Origin: Aspidapion aeneum
Lineage: Eukaryota; Arthropoda; Insecta; Coleoptera; Brentidae
Direction: 5' to 3'
Length of the DNA: 64,000 bases
Assembly: GCA_963576565.1 (NCBI GenBank)
Contig: CAUYVT010000040.1
Coordinates: forward strand, 1-64,000
Position numbers and translations under genes: made by a program
The notes under the pieces: generated by a model
Told to the model about the DNA's origin: nothing
The model's input: the letters and a program-made list of their open reading frames with translations, nothing else
The model's database searches: none
Shown here: positions 12,501-23,754 of the stretch, piece after piece
How positions within the stretch are numbered: position 1 is the stretch's first letter
How the letters are laid out: each line of letters opens with the position of its first letter

Positions 12501-15500
12501 GTATGTCTGTCTGTATGTCTGTCTGTATGTCTGTCTGTATGTCTGTCTGTATGTCTGTCTGTATGTCTGTCTGTATGTCTGTCTGTATGTCTGTCTGTAT
12601 GTCTGTCTGTATGTCTGTATGTATGTCTGTCTGTATGTCTGTCTGTATGTCTGTCTGTATGTCTGTCTGTATGTCTGTCTGTCTGTATGTCTGTCTGTAT
12701 GTCTGTCTGTATGTCTGTCTGTATGTCTGTCTGTATGTCTGTCTGTATGTCTGTCTGTATGTCTGTCTGTATGTCTGTATGTCTGTCTGTATGTCTGTCT
12801 GTATGTCTGTCTGTATGTCTGTCTGTATGTCTGTCTGTATGTCTGTCTGTATGTCTGTCTGTATGTCTGTCTGTATGTCTGTCTGTATGTCTGTCTGTAT
12901 GTCTGTCTGTATGTCTGTCTGTATGTCTGTCTGTATGTCTGTCTGTATGTCTGTCTGTATGTCTGTCTGTATGTCTGTCTGTATGTCTGTCTGTATGTCT
13001 GTCTGTATGTCTGTCTGTATGTCTGTCTGTATGTCTGTCTGTATGTCTGTCTGTATGTCTGTCTGTATGTCTGTCTGTATGTCTGTCTGTATGTCTGTCT
13101 GTATGTCTGTCTGTATGTCTGTCTGTATGTCTGTCTGTATGTCTGTCTGTATGTCTGTCTGTATGTCTGTCTGTATGTCTGTCTGTATGTCTGTCTGTAT
13201 GTCTGTCTGTATGTCTGTCTGTATGTCTGTCTGTATGTCTGTCTGTATGTCTGTCTGTATGTCTGTCTGTATGTCTGTCTGTATGTCTGTCTGTATGTCT
13301 GTCTGTATGTCTGTCTGTATGTCTGTCTGTATGTCTGTCTGTATGTCTGTCTGTATGTCTGTCTGTATGTCTGTCTGTATGTCTGTCTGTATGTCTGTCT
13401 GTATGTCTGTCTGTATGTCTGTCTGTATGTCTGTCTGTATGTCTGTCTGTATGTCTGTCTGTATGTCTGTCTGTATGTCTGTCTGTATGTCTGTCTGTAT
13501 GTCTGTCTGTATGTCTGTCTGTATGTCTGTCTGTATGTCTGTCTGTATGTCTGTCTGTATGTCTGTCTGTCTGTCTGTATGTCTGTCTGTATGTCTGTCT
13601 GTATGTCTGTCTGTATGTCTGTCTGTATGTCTGTCTGTATGTCTGTCTGTATGTCTGTCTGTATGTCTGTCTGTATGTCTGTCTGTATGTCTGTCTGTGT
13701 GTCTGTCTGTATGTCTGTCTGTATGTCTGTCTGTATGTCTGTCTGTATGTCTGTCTGTATGTCTGTCTGTATGTCTGTCTGTATGTCTGTCTGTATGTCT
13801 GTCTGTATGTCTGTCTGTATGTCTGTCTGTATGTCTGTCTGTATGTCTGTCTGTATGTCTGTCTGTATGTCTGTCTGTATGTCTGTCTGTATGTCTGTCT
13901 GTATGTCTGTCTGTATGTCTGTCTGTATGTCTGTCTGTATGTCTGTCTGTATGTCTGTCTGTATGTCTGTCTGTATGTCTGTCTGTATGTCTGTCTGTAT
14001 GTCTGTCTGTATGTCTGTCTGTATGTCTGTCTGTATGTCTGTCTGTATGTCTGTCTGTATGTCTGTCTGTATGTCTGTCTGTATGTCTGTCTGTATGTCT
14101 GTCTGTATGTCTGTCTGTATGTCTGTCTGTATGTCTGTCTGTATGTCTGTCTGTATGTCTGTCTGTATGTCTGTCTGTATGTCTGTCTGTATGTCTGTCT
14201 GTATGTCTGTCTGTATGTCTGTCTGTATGTCTGTCTGTATGTCTGTCTGTATGTCTGTCTGTATGTCTGTCTGTATGTCTGTCTGTATGTCTGTCTGTCT
14301 GTATGTCTGTCTGTATGTCTGTCTGTATGTCTGTCTGTATGTCTGTCTGTATGTCTGTCTGTATGTCTGTCTGTATGTCTGTCTGTATGTCTGTCTGTAT
14401 GTCTGTCTGTATGTCTGTCTGTCTGTATGTCTGTCTGTATGTCTGTCTGTATGTCTGTCTGTATGTCTGTCTGTATGTCTGTCTGTATGTCTGTCTGTAT
14501 GTCTGTCTGTATGTCTGTCTGTATGTCTGTCTGTATGTCTGTCTGTATGTCTGTCTGTATGTCTGTCTGTATGTCTGTCTGTATGTCTGTCTGTATGTCT
14601 GTCTGTATGTCTGTCTGTATGTCTGTCTGTATGTCTGTCTGTATGTCTGTCTGTATGTCTGTCTGTATGTCTGTCTGTATGTCTGTCTGTATGTCTGTCT
14701 GTATGTCTGTCTGTATGTCTGTCTGTATGTCTGTCTGTATGTCTGTCTGTATGTCTGTCTGTATGTCTGTCTGTATGTCTGTCTGTATGTCTGTCTGTAT
14801 GTCTGTCTGTATGTCTGTCTGTATGTCTGTCTGTATGTCTGTCTGTATGTCTGTCTGTATGTCTGTCTGTATGTCTGTCTGTATGTCTGTCTGTATGTCT
14901 GTATGTCTGTCTGTATGTCTGTCTGTATGTCTGTCTGTATGTCTGTCTGTATGTCTGTCTGTATGTCTGTCTGTATGTCTGTCTGTATGTCTGTCTGTAT
15001 GTCTGTCTGTATGTCTGTCTGTATGTCTGTCTGTATGTCTGTCTGTATGTCTGTCTGTATGTCTGTCTGTATGTCTGTCTGTATGTCTGTCTGTATGTCT
15101 GTCTGTATGTCTGTCTGTATGTCTGTCTGTATGTCTGTCTGTATGTCTGTCTGTCTGTATGTCTGTCTGTATGTCTGTCTGTATGTCTGTCTGTATGTCT
15201 GTCTGTATGTCTGTCTGTCTGTCTGTCTGTCTGTATGTCTGTCTGTATGTCTGTCTGTATGTCTGTCTGTATGTCTGTCTGTATGTCTGTCTGTATGTCT
15301 GTCTGTATGTCTGTCTGTATGTCTGTCTGTCTGTCTGTCTGTATGTCTGTCTGTATGTCTGTCTGTATGTCTGTCTGTATGTCTGTCTGTATGTCTGTCT
15401 GTCTGTATGTCTGTCTGTATGTCTGTCTGTATGTCTGTCTGTATGTCTGTCTGTATGTCTGTCTGTATGTCTGTCTGTATGTCTGTCTGTCTGTCTGTCT

Positions 15501-17318
15501 GTATGTCTGTCTGTATGTCTGTCTGTATGTCTGTCTGTATGTCTGTCTGTCTGTATGTCTGTCTGTATGTCTGTCTGTATGTCTGTCTGTATGTCTGTCT
15601 GTATGTATGTATGTCTGTATGTCTGTATGTCTGTATGTCTGTATGTCTGTCTGTATGCCTGTCTGTATGTCTGTCTGTATGTCTGTCTGTATATCTGTCT
15701 GTATGTCTGTCTGTATGTCTGTCTGTATGTCTGTCTGTATGTCTGTCTGTATGTCTGTCTGTATGTCTGTCTGTATGTCTGTCTGTATGTCTGTCTGTAT
15801 GTCTGTCTGTATGTGTGTCTGTATGTCTGTCTGTCTGTATGTCTGTCTGTATGTCTGTCTGTATGTCTGTCTGTATGTCTGTCTGTATGTCTGTCTGTAT
15901 GTCTGTCTGTATGTCTGTCTGTATGTCTGTCTGTATGTCTGTCTGTCTGTATGTCTGTCTGTATGTCTGTCTGTATGTCTGTCTGTATGTCTGTCTGTAT
16001 GTCTGTCTGTATGTCTGTCTGTATGTCTGTCTGTATGTCTGTCTGTATGTCTGTCTGTATGTCTGTCTGTATGTCTGTCTGTATGTCTGTCTGTATGTCT
16101 GTCTGTATGTCTGTCTGTATGTCTGTCTGTATGTCTGTCTGTATGTCTGTCTGTAGGTCTGTCTGTATGTCTGTCTGTATGTCTGTCTGTATGTCTGTCT
16201 GTATGTCTGTCTGTATGTCTGTATGTCTGTATGTCTGTCTGTATGTCTGTCTGTATGTCTGTCTGTATGTCTGTCTGTATGTCTGTCTGTATGTCTGTCT
16301 GTATGTCTGTCTGTATGTCTGTCTGTATGTCTGTCTGTATGTCTGTCTGTATGTCTGTCTGTATGTCTGTCTGTATGTCTGTCTGTATGTCTGTCTGTAT
16401 GTCTGTCTGTATGTCTGTCTGTATGTCTGTCTGTATGTCTGTCTGTATGTCTGTCTGTCTGTATGTCTGTCTGTATGTCTGTCTGTATGTCTGTCTGTAT
16501 GTCTGTCTGTATGTCTGTCTGTCTGTATGTCTGTCTGTATGTCTGTCTGTATGTCTGTCTGTATGTCTGTCTGTATGTCTGTCTGTATGTCTGTCTGTAT
16601 GTCTGTCTGTATGTCTGTCTGTATGTCTGTCTGTATGTCTGTCTGTATATCTGTCTGTATGTCTGTCTGTATGTCTGTCTGTATGTCTGTCTGTATGTCT
16701 GTCTGTATGTCTGTCTGTATGTCTGTCTGTATGTCTGTCTGTATGTCTGTCTGTATGTCTGTCTGTATGTCTGTCTGTATGTCTGTCTGTATGTCTGTCT
16801 GTATGTCTGTCTGTATGTCTGTCTGTATGTCTGTCTGTATGTCTGTCTGTATGTCTGTCTGTATGTCTGTCTGTCTGTATGTCTGTCTGTATGTCTGTCT
16901 GTATGTCTGTCTGTATGTCTGTCTGTATGTCTGTCTGTATGTCTGTCTGTATGTCTGTCTGTATGTCTGTCTGTATGTCTGTCTGTATGTCTGTCTGTAT
17001 GTCTGTCTGTATGTCTGTCTGTATGTCTGTCTGTATGTCTGTCTGTATGTCTGTCTGTATGTCTGTCTGTATGTCTGTCTGTATGTCTGTCTGTATGTCT
17101 GTCTGTATGTCTGTCTGTATGTTTGTCTGTATGTCTGTCTGTCTGTATGTCTGTCTGTATGTCTGTCTGTATGTCTGTCTGTATGTCTGTCTGTATGTCT
17201 GTCTGTATGTCTGTCTGTCTGTATGTCTGTCTGTATGTCTGTCTGTATGTCTGTCTGTATGTCTGTCTGTATGTCTGTCTGTATGTCTGTCTGTATGTCT
17301 GTCTGTATGTCTGTCTGT

Positions 17319-17407
17319 AACGACCAACGCGCATAACTCAAAAACCGCTTGCCCTTGGGTCGAGATGGTCCCATTTAAAAATGAACAAAATCCACCGAAC
17401 GCAAGCC
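17319..17407. other. Boundary sequence at the right end of the 12-bp array
   Basis: An abrupt switch from the array to non-repetitive sequence that begins AACGACCAACGCGCATAACT. It links the array to the 118-bp minisatellite and may belong to the same repeat family. No coding potential is seen. Confidence 0.6.
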
Positions 17408-17726
17408 TAAATTAGAGTTTATGTGAAAATATTGCGTGTGTGATATCAAATGAAAGGTAATTGAGTCTGGAATTAAACAAAATACACTTTAGGTAATTTA
17501 AAAAAAAGGGTGGGGGTAGATTTCAAAAATTAGAATTTAAGTAAAAATATGGCGTGTGTGATATCAAACAATAGGTAATTGAGTCTGGAGTTAAACAAAA
17601 TACATTTTAGATTTTTTTTTAAAGGTTGGGGGTAGATTTCGAAAATTAGAGTTTAATTCAAAACATGACTTGTGTGGTATCAAACGAAAGATAATTGAGT
17701 CTGGAGTTGAATAAAACATATTTCAC
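17408..17726. repeat. About 118-bp minisatellite, nearly three units
   Basis: The motif GTGTGTGATATCAAA recurs at about 17436 and 17554, and in diverged form at about 17671, each followed by TAATTGAGTCTGGA. Periods are 118 and 116 bp. The copies are visibly diverged and the third is incomplete. Confidence 0.9.
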
Positions 17727-18890
17727 ATTTTAGTTATATTAGCTTACACGTTTACTATAACTATAGTACCTAGTGTGAGCTTAGGTGCCCATAAATTGGC
17801 AGAGTATTTTTCAATGCTAACAAAATTTTATTCAAATTATTATAATAGTTTCGATCTTTATAAAACTGCAAATTTCAAACCTATCGTAAATTTGATGAAA
17901 AGTGGCAACATAGCTAATCTAGGCGAAGACGGGAACGAAGAAGGAACAACGATCGGAATGAACGATCGATATTTGATAGTTGAATTATTGCAATTGCATC
18001 GTAGCTTTCGCGCAGTTGCCAGATTTGAAGGTTAACCTTCAACATGAAGGTTTTTGAACAAATAATTTTATTATTGAAGGTTTTTATCCGAATTTGAAGG
18101 TTTTTGACTATTTTGAGGAAAAGGTATATATTTTAAAAATATTCCAATAATTTTACCAAACTTAACCTAGGTAAATTTGAATACTTTATTTAAAATTTTA
18201 ATTTTTATAATTTAAGTTATAATCTTTTATTTGTCTGGTTTTTTCTCCCATTTTTATTTTAAAAAAATTTTCATGGTATAGAGTTTTTTTGGTTTGGTTG
18301 TCGACCACACACCCGTTACTGTTTTGAAGGATATGAAGGTTTTTTTGTCACTTAATTGAAGGCAAATCATCAGAAAAGTCTGGCAACACTGCTTTCGCGT
18401 GTTTTGGTTTGTCTCTGGCCTCTGCTCTTCTGCTCTGTTTACTCAGTCATTTGCACGTGAAAGGACACGATTCGTACTGTCCACTTCACTGTGTACGCGA
18501 CCGCTACAAATTTTGAATATTGCATTTTAAGCCTAAATTTTAAATTGCACCCAATTTTATACCTTATTGTCTTGTCTGATTCTTACAATTCCATCCCTGA
18601 GTGTGTCGCTTGAGTGAAGTTTTTTTTATGTTTGAAAAGGTTAAAACATATATTAGAACTTATTGCCCAAATATTTTTTTTATAATAACGATGTCATGGA
18701 CAATTTTGCCTCCCTACAGGACCGAAGAATTGAGTTGCTGAACAATCTTTGAAACGTAATACGTTCCAACGATACTTTTATCTAAGTGATTATAATCTGT
18801 AGCCATTATAAATAGGTATAATGTTTGAATGTTTTTCCCACTATATTTTCGCGAGGTATATTTATACCTATAATTAATAGTTTTATTATT
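17727..18890. other. AT-rich unassigned DNA with a small unrecognised ORF
   Basis: The only sizeable ORF is 17775-18035 (+, 86 aa). It has no recognisable domain and no supporting context, so it is not called as a gene. From 18027 to 18360 the motif GAAGGTTTTT recurs at irregular spacing, which suggests a decayed short-period repeat. No RNA gene is seen. Confidence 0.5.
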
Positions 18891-18894
18891 ATGT

Positions 18895-19045
18895 TGACAA
18901 AATGGTGAATGCGCCCAAAAAAATTTTCGCGCTGTTGCCCCGCTGGCGCAGTTGGGTTCTGGGGCTCAAGCCCCTCCAAAATTGGAGAGCTAACTTCGCC
19001 ACTGACGGGGGCGCGAGCCCTCCTCCCATGCGCCCTTGACGCAAG
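18895..19045. repeat. GC-rich island, probable dispersed-element fragment
   Basis: About 150 bp is clearly richer in GC than its surroundings, with a small GGGGCT/AGCCCC hairpin near 18961-18975. It does not fold as a tRNA. The compositional jump suggests a fragment of a transposable element, family unknown. Confidence 0.35.
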
Positions 19046-20685
19046 CACGTTTTGATAGAAAACCTTTGCAAATGTCATTGTCTTTAATGTAAGTTGTGAC
19101 ATTTAAAAAAGGGTTTTCTGTCATAACGTAGTTAATTGTTAACCAGCGTAAATCCACTCTAAATAAATGGCACAATTGGAATTGAAAAAAGGCCAATTGT
19201 TTTCTGTTTTGTGTATGAGTTTGTCTAACAAAATTAAGTTAACTGGTATAGTCATACTGTCTGGGTAGTCACCCAATGTTGATATGTCTCATATATTGTC
19301 AACAAGTTCTCGTCTGGTGTAGCTTCATTTGGATCTTAACTTAATTATTTTGTTATGGATAATTAAAACGGTGGCGCGGTATCAGCTACAAATCTATTTT
19401 TTCCGCTACAAATTTCCCAATTATTAACTATCAATTGTATACATATCACAATACTCCAAAATCAACAGATAATAAAAATGTATTTGTATTGGCCAAAAAC
19501 TTCCGGTTTTTTCTCATGCATTGTGGCAGTTAACGTGTTATTAAATATTTTATTTATTTAATTTGAAAGTTTTAACAGTGTTCTTGTTTGCGAATCATTT
19601 TCCGCTGCTGACGCTCATAAAATATATGATGAAAAATGTTCCTTGTATAATGTCAGGCTTATGTGCTTTAAAATTCATAAATGCATTCTTGTCATATATA
19701 TTGTGCTTTGTGCTTAAAAGTTTCATGAAGAAGCAACAGCTCGAGTACAAAATCTCCATTTAACATACGGGAGTGGATTTGTTATTTGGCTCCCTAAATT
19801 TTATCCAGATAGTTGGAGAAATTACACGAATTTGTATAAGGTATCAATTTCGTTGTATGCCTAAGCCGGCTACTCACTACGAATTGTGCTACTAGTTTCT
19901 TACAAAATACAAATTAGTGAAACGGACGTACGATAAACCGGTACCTTGAAGTAGGCAAGTGTCTAGAATTTACGTGGACGAGAACAGTGGCCACCCGTGA
20001 GTTGTAAAGCTGAGAGGGCGCAAATGGCTTAAAGGTGGGGGTAATGAATTTTTCAGGTAGAAAGTTTCTCATATTCGTTTTACCTAACAATGCAGATCCA
20101 GTGCAAGAATTCATATGTTCTTTGGAATGTTTTCTTATTTTCTCAGAAAGATGGAATCTTTCATACCCGTATTTAATTAGGATAAATACTTGATGCCGCA
20201 TTATAAAACAACACAGACGGTAAACAGAACAACAAGTTCCTTAAATCCCACCTGCATATCCATTTATTTATCTTAAAGATGTCTCTAGCAAAAATGACGC
20301 ATGAAACTTCTGTTTTGTGTCCTTTGACTAACTTGAGTTAGGGTTAGATCCGGTAAAGTTCTTTAATTTTGATTTTATATATATAATAATATTATTGACG
20401 CAATTCATTATCAAGATCGATAATAAAAATTATAACACGACTAAAAAAGCAAAACAATAGAATAACGTATAAAACTAGCGTATTTTCATGTTATATTAAT
20501 CAAACTGGCCCATAACATATTGACAACGAACCTCGATATTCTGTGGACTGGCCGAAAAATAATTGCGCCTTTCTTTGCATTAAAAGAGCGGTATGACCCA
20601 CTCCACTTCCTAATACTACTAAGAATGCTTGTGCATGATAGGCATGTATCTCTTCCATTTCAAGTCTGTACTTTTCCATGTAAAT
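19046..20685. other. AT-rich unassigned DNA
   Basis: Short ORFs at 19563-19763 (+) and 19914-20201 (-) have no family features. No repeat with a partner in the window was noticed and no RNA gene is seen. Confidence 0.4.
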
Positions 20686-20935
20686 TTACCTGAGCTTTAA
20701 AAACCTCAATTTGACGTTGTTCTGGCGCAACTTTGTTAGACATCCAGGGGCCTTTTGTAGGTCCTTGGCCTGTCTCCGGGCCGGTACAGGAACCCATCCT
20801 ATACCACTGATTGTTGATGCCCCTCTCTGCTCCCTCGCGGTTTCCATCGTAATGCGTGATAAGATGGCTTGCGGCCCAAGAAAGTCCATCGGCTATCGAT
20901 TCATCGAGTCGTATTTAATCGTGTCTGCATAGCTA
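20686..20935. other. GC-richer island with overlapping short ORFs on both strands
   Basis: This stretch is open on both strands (20686-20889 minus, 67 aa; 20711-20932 plus, 73 aa), but neither product is recognised. The base composition differs from the AT-rich flanks and it lies just beyond the retroelement-type fragment at 21.1 kb. It may be another piece of mobile DNA. Confidence 0.3.
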
Positions 20936-21124
20936 GTATCGGAGCTAAAATTTAGTCAAAGTTAGAGTCTCTGTATGTTGACATATTTTTTTACATAAAC
21001 ATTAACAATAACAATGTAAAAATTAAATAAAAATACAAATAACATAAAGTAAAGGTAAAAATCCACATTCTCACATCCTTCGATAAAATAATAAAATTTA
21101 AAAAAAAAGATTTCATCCAGACCG

Positions 21125-21720
21125 GAATTTACTGGTATAGTCCCCAAAACTGCTGCAGAATTTCCTCTTTGTATGGCCAAACTTATTTTCTGTGTTATAA
21201 AATTACTTGCACGTTTATTATTTGTTTTTAATTTACAGACAATTTCATTTATAATTTTTTTCCCTCTTCCCCCCAAGGACCAAAAGTTTCCACAGAGAAT
21301 GGTATAAAATAAAATCTATCTTCAAGCTCTTTATATTTTTGTTGTTTTAACCTTTCCCCTATTTCAGCTGCTGAACCAGCTTTTATAGATGTTTTTGTAA
21401 TATATGATTCAGCCAATGTATCTCTACAGGTAGCATCCCACAAGAGGGCTTTACCTTTCTTCCATGGGGCTAAAGTTAATCCGTCAACACGTTTCCCGTC
21501 ACTACGACAAATATTCTGTGGTTCAAGTACAGCTGGAATGTCAACAGAATTTAGTGCACGTTTGAGTATATCATTCAGTAACCTGTGTCTTGCCCAACGA
21601 CCTGCATTCTTGTTGCAGCATAGTCCATGCAGACCATATTTATCAACTTTTTTGCTGCAAATGCAATCGTGTGGTTCAACAACAGGTTCTCCAATTCGAA
21701 GTGATACAGAAATATTATAG
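21125..21720 (-). pseudogene. C-terminal fragment of a retroelement-type protein (Cys/His finger plus nuclease-like motif)
   Basis: Reading the minus strand from about 21720 down to 21125 gives, in order, a C-x-C … GLHGLCC cysteine/histidine cluster, an RHRLLNDIL segment, LEPQNICRSDGKRVDG, then LLWDATCRDTLAESY, AGSAAE, VETFGPWG and AIQRGNSAAVLGT. This order matches a family abundant in arthropod and cnidarian genomes. A finger followed by DGKRVDG and WDAT resembles the finger plus restriction-like endonuclease at the C-terminus of some LINE proteins; that functional reading is inference. The upstream reverse-transcriptase part is missing and the preceding sequence is degraded, so it is a dead fragment. 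Confidence 0.7.
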
Positions 21721-21763
21721 AATAAGCAAAAATATTTTTTTTTGAGGAGAGGCGCGAGGCCAT

Positions 21764-23011
21764 TTGGCTTTAAAGAAGAGCCTCGACGAACATTACGTGC
21801 AAAGTATATTCAATTCAATTCAACTCATCTTATTTTGTTCATAGCACGGCAACGTCAAACAATGTAGCGGAAGTTTTCCGCTCCATTAGCGTAACCATTG
21901 GTTAAATGTACTTTGACAAAGGAACACGCAAGTGGCTTTTGTTACAGTTTGGGCACAGTGTAGCTGGCGTGGGTATTCTACAGTAATCCATATTTCAAAA
22001 TACTAAGCTTTGGTGTCTTAATCCGTTAGCTCCACACGGTGCTTTTATCGCACAATCATTTTTTAGCATAAATGGAGTATCGCAGAACGAGGTGACTTTG
22101 TGCAACTTTTAATAGTTTTTGTTGATTGTTTAGGATTTATACAAAACAGTATTTTTTTTCGATGATTGGTTACAAACCAACATCCTCTGGCTAGTAAAAT
22201 ACCAACAAATATTTTCAAAATTTTAAGTACCGAAGCTGTGTTTTACAAGAATATTTGTCACAATTTCAACTGCATATATGGGGTGACTTTGCGACAAAAG
22301 GAACTTAGCATAAATGCCCAAGCATCTAGCCGATCGAGATTGTCGCAAAAATAAACTTTAGTTCTAGATTAATTTGCAAAGTAGTTTAATTTAAAAAAAT
22401 CCAAATCACTTTAAGCCTAAGCACTTGTAATAATTTGTCACAATGTATAATAAATATATTTTTCTTAAAAACCAAATAAGTATTTTTTGTAAAGTCGCTT
22501 GTGACCAATTTCTATATAAGCAAGTCCCTGGCGGGGGATTGTCATAAATTCACCACAGTTTTTTTTAATTACTAAAATCTGTCACAATTTCACCCCGCAT
22601 TTTATTGAAATTTTAATAATTATCACTTCACGAACTTCGTGATTGGATAAAATTCTTTATTAAATGGCCAAGACTCTCAAACACGACTCACAACTTATAT
22701 CTTTACTACATAAAATAGTTTTTGTCGGGTAAGGTAAAGTATACAGAAAACGTAAAATATTCAAATCTGTTACCATTTATATAAATGTCCAGCACAGCTA
22801 TTTGTCGACTTGTCCAACGTTGACTGAGGTCAATACTCGATAGGTTGATATACGTGTAAATTGTAACCGATTAAATGGCAAGAAGATAGTCTGTCACAAA
22901 ATCACCTGCCAGGCGCAAAGTCAACGGTATTTACTGATCTAAGATTTCTGGTGGGAAGGAGCCACGGAAACAACAAAACATATAACCATATATGCCTCGT
23001 TACATCAGGCC
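21764..23011. other. AT-rich unassigned DNA
   Basis: Several loosely similar short phrases (GTGACTTTG, GTCACAA, TTCACC) recur between 22.08 and 22.92 kb, sometimes inverted, which may be the debris of an old inverted-repeat element. No defensible ORF or RNA gene is seen. Confidence 0.35.
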
Positions 23012-23344
23012 GTTCGACAGTCATAAAACCGTCCGAAAAATCCTATATCCTAGGCCACTTAAACTGGTTTCGGACTCCTCTGAAATACAAGAATTGAAAA
23101 CAGGTGCATTAGAAATGTTTGCTCTCTCTTTTTTCTTTGTCTGTGTTTATCATATGTTTCACTGGAAAAATTGTAAGTAAATTCTCATCCACTTCGTGAC
23201 AACACATTTCTAGTTTATCACCTGAGATAAAAATATACCATAAAATTACATTAAATTCACATTTGTCTGAGAAAATTTAAAAAACAGTGAATAACCCAAA
23301 AAATTTATTTCAAAATAAATTAAGTTTCACAACCAATTTTAACA
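23012..23344 (+). repeat. Dispersed repeat, copy A
   Basis: This is homologous to 34333-34642 in the same orientation. Shared landmarks are GTCATAAAAC, ACTGGTTTCGGACTCCTCTG, CAGGTGCATTAGAA / CAGGCGCATTAGAA, TTTACATTTGTCTGAGAAAA and AGTTTCACAACCAATTTTAA. It encodes no protein with recognised features. Class unknown; it may be a SINE or MITE. Confidence 0.8.
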
Positions 23345-23539
23345 TCTGCAGCATCTGTTGATTTTTTTGCAAGAGTCTCTTAATTTTTATATCTACGGGA
23401 CTGCGACTGTGAATTAAAAGTTAAAAGAAGAGGGGTAACACCGGATGTGAAATTTTACACTAGATTTGGCGGAGGAACAAACGACTTCGCTTTAAGGCAT
23501 CGACATTAAGGTCATTACCTATATATACATACCAACGTA

Positions 23540-23752
23540 CAGTCGGGGACTTTTTAAATTGCCGGTGTATTTTTTTCTGTCAAAATTAATCACTGAAAGA
23601 AATGAAAAAATATACATTTTAAAATTTTTATGTATACATACAGAGGTAAACTTCACTTCACAATTTTTTATTTTGGTATAAATTAATTTTCCGAATTTCA
23701 AATAAGAATATTTTTAATTTTCAAGGGCGGCCATTTAAAAAGTCCCCGACTG
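23540..23752. mobile_element. 213-bp Tc1/mariner-type MITE
   Basis: The terminal inverted repeats begin CAGTCGGGGACTTTTTAAAT and match over about 25 bp with one or two differences. The element is flanked on both sides by TA, the target-site duplication expected for the Tc1/mariner superfamily. There is no transposase; the 60-aa minus-strand ORF inside is chance. Confidence 0.88.
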
Positions 23753-23754
23753 TA

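Larger units (their letters stand above)
1..17318. repeat. 17.3-kb array of a 12-bp simple satellite (GTCTGTCTGTAT)n
   Basis: The array is almost pure GTCTGTCTGTAT and runs off the left edge, so its true length is unknown. Units differ by gain or loss of 4-bp steps, giving 8-, 12- and 16-bp versions. Occasional single-base indels occur near 296, 3815, 4378, 5310, 6098, 6401, 9707, 11094 and 12308. The 3-7 kb and 15-17.3 kb parts are irregular, whereas 6.6-10.8 kb is nearly perfect. Neither the repeat nor its complement contains a stop codon in any frame, so long open frames arise automatically and are not genes. The last unit ends at 17318. Some indels could be long-read assembly errors. Confidence 0.98.

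Noticed and set aside
11..17415. Open reading frames of more than 1000 to 4000 codons
   Set aside because: They are an automatic result of a stop-free 12-bp repeat; the peptide is a four-residue repeat with frame changes wherever an indel occurs.
17775..18035. 86-aa ORF as a gene
   Set aside because: No recognised domain, no splice or promoter context, and of a length expected by chance.
18895..19045. tRNA gene in the GC-rich island
   Set aside because: No consistent A and B boxes and no cloverleaf with a closing acceptor stem.
23066..23082. Additional hammerhead on the minus strand in the dispersed repeat (also at 34438-34452)
   Set aside because: The complement contains a CAGAGGA-like box close to GAAAC, but stem II and its loop are absent and the U4-equivalent is changed, so it cannot fold as a hammerhead.
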